DNA of 42,295 bases, from contig CAMOJP010000007.1 in NCBI GenBank assembly GCA_946617165.1, forward strand, positions 1-42,295, read 5' to 3'. The position numbers were made by a program, and so were the translations under genes. How positions within the stretch are numbered: the stretch's first letter is position 1; each line of letters begins with the position of its first letter. The notes below the pieces were generated by a model. That model searched no databases and was not told where the DNA came from. It was given only the letters and a program-made list of their open reading frames with translations. Origin of the DNA: an uncultured Bacteroidales bacterium (GTDB lineage: Bacteria > Bacteroidota > Bacteroidia > Bacteroidales > Paludibacteraceae). Of the stretch, positions 32,227 through 39,486 are shown piece after piece.

Positions 32227-35200
32227 TTGTCATATATTTTCCAGTATAGTACAGGTAGAATGGTGACCGTCAGCGGCAGAGTTAATATAGCGCCGAAACA
32301 AATGACAACTCCCATCGGCATCCACAATGATGTATGCGCAATAATCATTGGCAATACACCTAAGGCTGTTGTCGCCGTTGTAAGGAATACGGGACGCATA
32401 CGGCGTAAACCGGCCTCAAAAGCTGCCTCACGCACAGTTAAGCACTTCGTCTTACGCAGTTCTTCCGCATACTCGTACATCATAATCGCGTTACGCACAA
32501 TAATACCTATCAGAGACACTATTCCTAATACAGCGGTAATTGAAATATCCAATTGGAATATATACAGTCCGACAAAAGCGCCAAAGATAGTAAGTGCAGA
32601 TGACGACAGAGCTAAGAGTGAAAGGGATATCTTACCAAAGTGATAGAGCATCAGCACAAACATCACCATCAACGCTGCCACAACAGACCACATGATTTGT
32701 GGAACCATTTGACCGTTCAGTTCGGATAAACCGCCATACTTGATATAAACGCGTGATCCGTTAACTAATAATTCATTCTCTTGGGATATATTTGCCTGTA
32801 TCCATTTCCGGATTTTCTTCTCTGCCGTAACTTGTGATGTATTGCCTCGTAAATCACATCCGACCGTAACGGTGCGGATGGCATTGCGCCTGTTAATAGT
32901 AGCGTGATACCAATTCGGTTCTAAATCAGCTACTTGTCGTAACGGCACCCATTGCCCCGGAATAGCCGTTGGCACCATTAGGTCTTCCAACTCACTGACA
33001 GACATATCTTTGCTTGTCGTCGTATAGAGCATTACAGGTACAGAATAATCGTCCTCCCATACAGTTGTCAGTTGTACCCCATTAGTTACAGAATTGAGGT
33101 AAAGGGAAAGCAATGTTTCAGTTATACCTAATCGTGTCGCCTCGTCTTGACGCAAGACTATCCGGGTTTGACGGGCGATATTATCGTAATCCGTATGTAC
33201 CCAGTGTAACTCCGGTTGTTGAGCCATATAGCGGCGTACTGAGTCAGCCAAGCATTCTAACACAGCCAATTCTTCTCCCTGAAAGCGCACCTCTAACGGA
33301 TTCTTGGTCAGCTGGTAGTCTAATTGTTTGAAGCGTACATAGGCGTTTGGGAAATAATGCTCGTAACGCGGTGTGTATTCTTTTAGTATAGCAGCGGTTT
33401 CTCTGTAAGAGTGAGTGTTGACGATAAACTGTGCATAACTCGGTTTTGCCATTTGAGGCTGATAGGTAGCATGGAAACGAGGACTGGCTTGTCCCACAAA
33501 AGAAGTAACGGATTTTACGCGTTTGTCAGTATTCAGTATCCGCGCTAATGAATCTGCAACCACGGCAGTCTCTTGCAAGGTAGAACCTTCTCGCAAGTGT
33601 ATCTCAACGGCAAAGAACTCCCGCTCTGCTTTAGGCAGTAGTTGCATATTAAGCAGTTTAAAAAGTATTACGCCTGTCGTCAGTACCGCAGCTAACAGGA
33701 CATAGACTATCCACGGATGGGCAAAACATCTGGAAAGCACACGGTGGTAGAACGACTGAATACGTGTAAAGAAACGGTTTTGTGCCCGCTCAAACCATCC
33801 CATCTCAGAGGGTTTGACCCTACGTACAAAGCGTACAGCCATAGAGGGTGTAACCCAGGCAGCATAGAAGATGCTGGCGGTTAAAGCAAAGAGGACTGCA
33901 AACGGGAAAAGGCGCACGAACTCACCTAAAGGACCGGTAATTATCTTCGTCATAGGGAAGAACATGCCGGATATTGCAAACGTAGCCAAAGTCATAGGCA
34001 CAAAGAGCGACTTCGTGGATACCGCAGCTGAGTAGAAACGGGAATAGCCTTTCTCCAATAGGTTCTGGTAGCCGTCAATAACAATAACGGCATCGTCAAC
34101 TATCAATCCCAACACGAAGATAAGAGCCCCCAATGTAACGGTATTCAGTTCTATTCCGGTCAAGTACATGAGTCCAATACATATAGCCGTGCAAACGGGC
34201 ACACTTGTCGAAGCCACCAATGCCGTACGTAGAGGAAAAAGAAGAAGCATAACTGCTATAACGACCAGGATAGAAATCATAATATCTCGCAGGAAGGACA
34301 TTACAGAGTCTTCCACTACTTTAGGCTGGTTCGTTACGCGGTGGAAATGAATATCGGGCGGCAAGTCGGTTTGCACCTCATCCAAAGTCTTTTCGATTAG
34401 TTCGCCGAAAGCAACGATATTATTGCCGGGCATCATTTCCATATTGATGATGAGGCACGAGGACTTGCCGTCTTCATAATAATCTACATATTTGTCCGCT
34501 TCCTTATATCTACGCTCCACGGTAGCTATATCTTTGATACGCACAGCTGCACCGCTAACCGGGTCAGCCCAAATAATCTGTTCGGCAATCTCGTACTCGG
34601 TTTTGTACGGAATAGCAACTTGCAGCCGGTTATTATTAGCTTCCCCGGTAATAGTGCGGAATCCTTGCAGCAGCAAAGTGGCTTGTATTTGGGTTTGGTC
34701 AATACCATATGCAGAGAGACGTGTCGGGTCTATCGTGACAGCAATCTCTTCACTTTGTTCACCTAATATACGCAGTTTTCCTACTGCAGGTATTTTTCTC
34801 AGTCGGTCGCATAACTCACGAGCATATAAGGCTAATTCTCGCGAGCTTCGTTCTGCACTCTCGACAGCCAGAAGCATTGAACTTGTGTGCCCGAAATCAT
34901 CTACCACTACTATCTGCAAAACGCCCTGCGGCAGACTTGTTTTGCGGAAGAGTTCCAACCCCGCCCGCATACTTGCCCATGCTTCAGGCATGGACTCGAC
35001 CTCGTCGCGAAGGAGGGTATAAACATATAGCACACCATCTTCGGTGACGGAATAGGTCTTGTCTTTATCCACCTCCTCATAGGAGTTGATAAATTCTTCT
35101 AAAGGAATAGTAACCTGAGCTTCTATCTCTTCCGCGGTGGCACCGGGGTAAATAGCAGCTATTACGGCTTGACGAATAGTAAACTGGGGGAACTCGTCTT

Positions 35201-35312
35201 TGTTAAGTTGAGGTAAAGACCAAATACCAAAAGCCGCCAGACTCATGAACATAAAGAGCACAAGTCCATAATTACGCATGGCACCTACTATATGATCTCG
35301 ACTACTTTTCAT
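32223..35312 (-). CDS. RND-family efflux pump inner membrane subunit
   Basis: 1029 residues from the ATG at 35312, which overlaps the adaptor's stop (ATGA); a TTG one codon upstream is less likely. Twelve transmembrane helices in two halves with two large periplasmic loops. TM4 has the proton-relay acidic pair in GLIVDDAVIVIDGYQNLLEKG. The first half begins with MRNYGLVLFMFMSLAAFGIW, and periplasmic porter blocks include AIYPGATAEEIEAQVTIPLEE. It is a drug/metabolite proton antiporter of the AcrB/MdtB group, working with the adjacent adaptor and TolC; substrate unknown. Confidence 0.93.
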   Translation of the reverse strand: MKSSRDHIVGAMRNYGLVLFMFMSLAAFGIWSLPQLNKDEFPQFTIRQAVIAAIYPGATAEEIEAQVTIPLEEFINSYEEVDKDKTYSVTEDGVLYVYTLLRDEVESMPEAWASMRAGLELFRKTSLPQGVLQIVVVDDFGHTSSMLLAVESAERSSRELALYARELCDRLRKIPAVGKLRILGEQSEEIAVTIDPTRLSAYGIDQTQIQATLLLQGFRTITGEANNNRLQVAIPYKTEYEIAEQIIWADPVSGAAVRIKDIATVERRYKEADKYVDYYEDGKSSCLIINMEMMPGNNIVAFGELIEKTLDEVQTDLPPDIHFHRVTNQPKVVEDSVMSFLRDIMISILVVIAVMLLLFPLRTALVASTSVPVCTAICIGLMYLTGIELNTVTLGALIFVLGLIVDDAVIVIDGYQNLLEKGYSRFYSAAVSTKSLFVPMTLATFAISGMFFPMTKIITGPLGEFVRLFPFAVLFALTASIFYAAWVTPSMAVRFVRRVKPSEMGWFERAQNRFFTRIQSFYHRVLSRCFAHPWIVYVLLAAVLTTGVILFKLLNMQLLPKAEREFFAVEIHLREGSTLQETAVVADSLARILNTDKRVKSVTSFVGQASPRFHATYQPQMAKPSYAQFIVNTHSYRETAAILKEYTPRYEHYFPNAYVRFKQLDYQLTKNPLEVRFQGEELAVLECLADSVRRYMAQQPELHWVHTDYDNIARQTRIVLRQDEATRLGITETLLSLYLNSVTNGVQLTTVWEDDYSVPVMLYTTTSKDMSVSELEDLMVPTAIPGQWVPLRQVADLEPNWYHATINRRNAIRTVTVGCDLRGNTSQVTAEKKIRKWIQANISQENELLVNGSRVYIKYGGLSELNGQMVPQIMWSVVAALMVMFVLMLYHFGKISLSLLALSSSALTIFGAFVGLYIFQLDISITAVLGIVSLIGIIVRNAIMMYEYAEELRKTKCLTVREAAFEAGLRRMRPVFLTTATTALGVLPMIIAHTSLWMPMGVVICFGAILTLPLTVTILPVLYWKIYDK

Positions 35313-36319
35313 CAATATTGTATAGGTGCACCGTTGTAAAGTTTATGGGAACCGTCCGTAATTATTATTTCGCCGGCTTGCAGACCGTTGGTTACCAAGA
35401 CTCCACCTTCTGTATAAGTACTAATTGTTATCATTCTGCGTTCAGCAACACTGTCGTTAGCGACCCATACCATTGTACCGGCTGGTTGCAGGGAGACGCA
35501 TGACGCCGGAATAACATAACCGGACTGTACGTGCGCATGAAGACGGATTTTTGCCACTAAGCCCGGGAGCAGGTCCTTGAGCTGACCTTCAATAGAGGCT
35601 TTGACTTCATAGGTATGGGTGATAGTATTAGCCACCATATTCTTCTCAATCACTTTAGCCGGGATGTCTGTTGCATGAATAGCAGCGATATCTACTTGGG
35701 CAGCATCCCCTATAATGACAGATGCTATTTCCGTTTCCGGAACGGCAAAGACGGCATTATAGCCGACTACATCCAATAGTGTAATAAGGGTCACTCCGGG
35801 TGCAACGACTTGACCGACTTGGATATCACAACGCCCAATTATACCGGAGCGTGGAGCACGAATCTCGCAGTCGTTAAGAGTTTTGCAAGCCATATCGTAG
35901 ATAGATTGTGCTTGCGCCAATTTCGATTCCACCTCCACCATCTTCTGGTCAGTTACTCCACCCTGTTCATAGACTTGTCTCACACGTTGATAAGCATCTT
36001 TTGCTTCGGTAAGTGTTGCTTTAGCGGAGTTATAGGCATTATTTGCCTGGGTTTTATCCATGCGCAGAAGCACTTGTCCTTCGCGAACTTTCTCGGAAGC
36101 GCGACATAAGACTTCTGTTACTTTGCCCGGTGTCTGTACGCTAAGAGGCACCATATTACTCTCCTCTATTTTAGCCACATAGGTATGGGTAGGCACTACG
36201 GATTTTGTTTCCACTGTCATCACATGTACAAAGAGCGGCGGGATTGTACTATCGGTTGCTTGCTTTGCGCAGCCTGCACATAGAAGGACGGTAAACGATA
36301 TAATGATTAGTTTTCTCAT
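35312..36319 (-). CDS. RND efflux periplasmic adaptor (membrane fusion lipoprotein)
   Basis: 335 residues. Lipoprotein signal ending VLLCAGC. The lipoyl half-motifs (VTEVLCRASEKVREGQVLLRMD and IRAPRSGIIGRCDIQVGQVV) flank a helical hairpin (about residues 90-145), followed by beta-barrel and membrane-proximal domains (PGLVAKIRLHAHVQSGYVIPASCVSLQ). It bridges the RND pump and TolC. ATGA overlaps link it to the lipoprotein gene upstream and the pump gene downstream. Confidence 0.93.
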   Translation of the reverse strand: MRKLIIISFTVLLCAGCAKQATDSTIPPLFVHVMTVETKSVVPTHTYVAKIEESNMVPLSVQTPGKVTEVLCRASEKVREGQVLLRMDKTQANNAYNSAKATLTEAKDAYQRVRQVYEQGGVTDQKMVEVESKLAQAQSIYDMACKTLNDCEIRAPRSGIIGRCDIQVGQVVAPGVTLITLLDVVGYNAVFAVPETEIASVIIGDAAQVDIAAIHATDIPAKVIEKNMVANTITHTYEVKASIEGQLKDLLPGLVAKIRLHAHVQSGYVIPASCVSLQPAGTMVWVANDSVAERRMITISTYTEGGVLVTNGLQAGEIIITDGSHKLYNGAPIQY

Positions 36320-36771
36320 TTGTTTTTTGTACCAACAAAGTGAATTTCTTTAGTCTCTAAGGAGACAGAGTCTTCGTCCATTGACATGCCGTTATATTGG
36401 AGTGAAAGGATAATATTCTCGTCCACAACATCGCCCTGTCCTGAGACCGATATTTTATAGTCTTTGGCGTTATGAACGATAATTCGTTCAAACGGAGTAA
36501 GCTCCATTACTTTATTGCTAATCGCAGCGGTAGTGGTATAAACGTCTCCGCCAAGCATATTGAATGTCAATAGTGCATCCGATTTATCTTTAGCAATGAT
36601 GCGCAGTACCCCATTCTCGTTGTTGAGACGTGCTTCGACGCTATCCACGACAACGCTTCCCGATATTTTATACGAATATTCACCGGACAATTGTTCAACT
36701 TCGTTTTTGCAGCTGACCATTAATATCCCGACAAAACCGACGAGACATAAACTTAATAATTTTCCTTTCAT
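36316..36771 (-). CDS. Lipoprotein of unknown function in the efflux operon (151 aa)
   Basis: 151 residues. Lipoprotein signal ends GILMVSC. The mature part is a small beta-rich domain (SGEYSYKISGSVVVDS ... LLTFNMLGGDVYTTTAAI ... YKISVSGQGDVVDENIILSLQYNG) like small lipid/ligand-binding barrels; I do not recognise the family. The ATGA overlap with the adaptor gene ties it to the pump and suggests a role in efflux or in sensing the pump's cargo. The upstream spacer is AAAG/ATAACC-type degenerate repeat. Confidence 0.7.
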   Translation of the reverse strand: MKGKLLSLCLVGFVGILMVSCKNEVEQLSGEYSYKISGSVVVDSVEARLNNENGVLRIIAKDKSDALLTFNMLGGDVYTTTAAISNKVMELTPFERIIVHNAKDYKISVSGQGDVVDENIILSLQYNGMSMDEDSVSLETKEIHFVGTKNK

Positions 36772-36775
36772 GCCC

Positions 36776-36814
36776 TTTAAACTATAACCTTTAATCTATA
36801 ACCTTAAAACTATC
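36776..36814. repeat. AAAG/ATAACC-rich degenerate spacer
   Basis: Between the ligase and lipoprotein genes there are two close copies of CTATAACCTTTAA-like sequence and a third partial (AACTATAACCTTTAATCTAT, then AACCTTAAAACTAT). It is read as TTAAAGGTTATAG in gene orientation. Similar AAAG-rich spacers are found at other junctions. Confidence 0.7.
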
Positions 36815-36819
36815 ACCCA

Positions 36820-38367
36820 TTACTTCTTATAAAGATATCGTTTGATAGAGTGTTTCGGTGTCCGTTCGAGCGGATCGCTTTGTGTCTCAATTTTAGTGAT
36901 GCGGCTGTATGATGGTAGCATCTCGTTGAGTTTGGCGCGCATATTTTCGACGCTGAGATCCATTTGTGTCACTACAACGGCTACGAGTTGGTTATTCCAT
37001 ACTGTTACCAAAGACTCGTCCACGCCTTCCATATCGTTGAGTATGGCTTCAATTGTCTCAGGATAGACTTTATTGCCGTCAGCTTGGACGATAAGGTTGG
37101 ATTTGTGTCCTTGTACGTAGATTGTGCCGTCTTCTTCCACTTTTCCCACATCTCCGGTACGGAACCATCCGTCCTCTGTCAGGACCTGTCTGGTCAGTTC
37201 GGGTTCGTTATAATAGCCGAGCATCACATTCTCGCCACGCACCCAAATCTCTTCATCTACAATCTTAGCCTCCATGCCGGAAACAAGTTTTCCACCGGAA
37301 CGGGCTTTAAAGTTCTGCCACAGGTTACCAGAGACGAGCGGTCCTGTTTCTGTCAGTCCGTAACCGACAGTTAACGGGAAGCGTATATCCATCAGCAGTT
37401 TCTCGACCTCCTCATTGAGAGCGGCACCTCCGACGTGGAACTGGCGCACGTTACCGCCCAATCCCATGTTAAGTGTTTTGCACACCATTTTCTTCATCAA
37501 CCTGCTGATGCCGGGTAAGTGCCATAGCACGGTCATATATTTCTTTTGGAGTATCGGGAAGATATTCTTCTTCACTAATTTCTCAATCACAAGTGGTATG
37601 GTAACAATGGTGTAAGGGCGCGTCTCAGCAAGAGCTTTCTTGAGCACAGCAGGCGTTGGCATCTGTCCCAAGAACCATATATGACATCCTGCGGGTATCT
37701 GGGCTAACAGTTCGCAGACCAGACCATACATATGCGCTAATGGAAGCATAGAGAGGACATTTTGTCCATTATGTTCAGGCAGGCACTCAATACAATTCTG
37801 CACATTGTTTGACAGACTGCGATAGCTCAGCATAACGCCTTTGGGTGTACCGGTAGAACCGGAGGTATAGCATATCATCACCAAGTCGTCCAAACTGCCG
37901 CCTTGATAGTTTACTTGCTCCGGAGTCAAGTGTATATCGGCGTCTTGCACCTTCTTTGTGATAGGAGTTAGGGTCTCTAAAGCAAAGATATGCTTTACTT
38001 TCGGCAGTTTCTGCCCCTCTAATTTCTTGCGCACCTGTTCTGAGGCAATAAGCACTTTTGCATCTGAATGGTTGACAATACGAGCTATATCTTCGGCTTG
38101 GAAATCGGGCATAACACATACGTTTACACCACCCCACACGGCGGTTCCAAGATAAGCAACTGCCCAGTTTGCGCAGTTGTTACCGCATATCGCGATATGC
38201 ACGCCTTTTTTGAGTTTGAGTTGGTCGTAGATATTGCCTAAATTGGCCATATTATCAGCCAAGTCACCATAAGTGTAGCGCGTAAGGCTACGATAGTCTG
38301 CTAATGCAATCTCATTCCAGTTTGCACGAATTGTGTCACGTAATACTTCTAAATAATGTTTAGCCAT
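36820..38367 (-). CDS. AMP-dependent acyl-CoA synthetase/ligase
   Basis: 515 residues of the ANL adenylating family. The ATP-binding P-loop is CYTSGSTGTPKGVMLSYRSL (about residue 165-185), with further core motifs VGYGLTETGPLVSG, WFRTGDVGKVEEDG and the C-terminal hinge region. A C-terminal lysine (RTPKHSIKRYLYKK) matches the catalytic Lys of this family. It activates a carboxylic acid as adenylate and usually loads it on CoA; long-chain fatty acid is the likely substrate but cannot be read from sequence. It has its own promoter (38432-38463), divergent from the AraC gene, and lies 48 bases upstream of the lipoprotein/efflux genes, so it may start that operon. Confidence 0.88.
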   Translation of the reverse strand: MAKHYLEVLRDTIRANWNEIALADYRSLTRYTYGDLADNMANLGNIYDQLKLKKGVHIAICGNNCANWAVAYLGTAVWGGVNVCVMPDFQAEDIARIVNHSDAKVLIASEQVRKKLEGQKLPKVKHIFALETLTPITKKVQDADIHLTPEQVNYQGGSLDDLVMICYTSGSTGTPKGVMLSYRSLSNNVQNCIECLPEHNGQNVLSMLPLAHMYGLVCELLAQIPAGCHIWFLGQMPTPAVLKKALAETRPYTIVTIPLVIEKLVKKNIFPILQKKYMTVLWHLPGISRLMKKMVCKTLNMGLGGNVRQFHVGGAALNEEVEKLLMDIRFPLTVGYGLTETGPLVSGNLWQNFKARSGGKLVSGMEAKIVDEEIWVRGENVMLGYYNEPELTRQVLTEDGWFRTGDVGKVEEDGTIYVQGHKSNLIVQADGNKVYPETIEAILNDMEGVDESLVTVWNNQLVAVVVTQMDLSVENMRAKLNEMLPSYSRITKIETQSDPLERTPKHSIKRYLYKK

Positions 38368-38431
38368 AACTAATAACCATTTTTACATGACTCCAACTTG
38401 CGGTCAGAGCCCACTTATACATTTTAGCGCG

Positions 38432-38463
38432 CAAAGGTAGTTTTTTTTTTGCATATATGCAAA
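38432..38463 (-). promoter_or_regulatory. Promoter of the ligase/efflux unit with dyad at -33
   Basis: Minus strand: TTTG (38460-38463), 20 bases, TACCTTTG (38432-38439). The -33 box is half of a perfect palindrome TTTGCATATATGCAAA (38448-38463). It is divergent from, and 25 bases from, the promoter of the AraC gene, so one bound regulator could act on both. Confidence 0.87.
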
Positions 38464-38488
38464 TAAATAAGGACAAAAATACGAAATA

Positions 38489-38520
38489 TTTGTATATATC
38501 GCAAATAAGTAGTATCTTTG
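38489..38520 (+). promoter_or_regulatory. Promoter of the AraC-type regulator gene
   Basis: TTTG (38489-38492), 20 bases, TATCTTTG (38513-38520), 22 bases before the ATG at 38543. The -33 box begins TTTGTATATATCGCAAA, a looser version of the dyad. Confidence 0.87.
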
Positions 38521-38542
38521 CACCCTCACTATAGCAGTAGTT

Positions 38543-39403
38543 ATGTTTTTTCAAATCATCGAGCCCGTAGAGGCTTTGAAACCATACATCTCTCGTTATG
38601 TCTTTGTTCGGGCGGAAGGCTCGACTGACAGTATGCCACCTCCTGACGACGATCCGAGATTTCAGGATGGCAAGCATATACAGCCTCTTTTGCCTAATTA
38701 TGGAAGTCTGGTTTTTATGAGGAATGCGATAGTAGAAATTGGCGATAAACAATGTGAGGGGGTATTCCTTTTTGGGGCCAACCAAACTACGCTAAATTTA
38801 AAGACTGTCAGCGGTTGGTTTGAAGGGATGTTAGCAGATTTTGAGCCGGGAGGAATGCATGCGCTCTTCGGGTGCGATATGCATCTATTTGCGGGTCAAG
38901 TGATACGTGCCGAGGAATATCACAATGAGACACTGACTGTGTGCGACCAAATATTCAAGCAAACAGCTCGCGCGGAGGATATCGCTCAGCAATTAGACAC
39001 TTTGTTAATGTGGCTGCTACCGCACTCTATAGATGTAAATTATTCGCGTATCAGGCGCGTAGTCCGTGCATGCGATGAGGTTAAAGGAAATATTACAGCT
39101 GCACAAATGGCAGCTACAGCATGCCTTAGCGAACGCCAATTCTTACGTATCTTCCGACAATACGTCGGTATAACACCCAAACAGTTCATACGGTTAAGAC
39201 GATTCCATCGAACAATACAAGACTTGCAGCAACAAGCAGCACATAACAAAGATGTGGATCTTTTGGCTACTGTGTTAAGGCATGGATATTATGACCTGAG
39301 TCATGCCGCTTTGGAGTTTCAACAAATGGGATGCGTAACGCCGAGCCATTTCAGAATGTTAGGAATCACACTAACACCCGATTTTTCTATCTTTTTTGCA
39401 TAA
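38543..39403 (+). CDS. AraC-family transcription regulator
   Basis: 286 residues. The N-terminal ligand-type domain begins FFQIIEPVEALKPYISRYVFVRAEG, like the AraC-associated domain of regulators with no sugar-binding cupin. The C-terminal two-helix-turn-helix AraC domain (about residues 170-280) includes ITAAQMAATACLSERQFLRIFRQYVGITPKQFIRLRRFHRTI and a second HTH ATVLRHGYYDLSHAALEFQQMGCVTPSHF. It stands divergent from the ligase-efflux unit, whose promoter lies 50 bases away, so it is the best candidate regulator of that unit. The ligand is unknown. Confidence 0.9.
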   Translation: MFFQIIEPVEALKPYISRYVFVRAEGSTDSMPPPDDDPRFQDGKHIQPLLPNYGSLVFMRNAIVEIGDKQCEGVFLFGANQTTLNLKTVSGWFEGMLADFEPGGMHALFGCDMHLFAGQVIRAEEYHNETLTVCDQIFKQTARAEDIAQQLDTLLMWLLPHSIDVNYSRIRRVVRACDEVKGNITAAQMAATACLSERQFLRIFRQYVGITPKQFIRLRRFHRTIQDLQQQAAHNKDVDLLATVLRHGYYDLSHAALEFQQMGCVTPSHFRMLGITLTPDFSIFFA

Positions 39404-39451
39404 TATAGTATAAATGTCGGATTTTTCATAATCTATATGGACAAAAAGCAG

Positions 39452-39459
39452 TACTTTTG
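39452..39459 (+). promoter_or_regulatory. Possible -7 box for the TonB-dependent receptor gene
   Basis: TACTTTTG fits TAnnTTTG and sits 27 bases before the ATG, but no TTTG is found 20 bases upstream, so only half of the promoter is visible. It may need an activator or an ECF sigma factor. Confidence 0.45.
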
Positions 39460-39486
39460 CAACCGAATTAAACAATTGAATAACCT

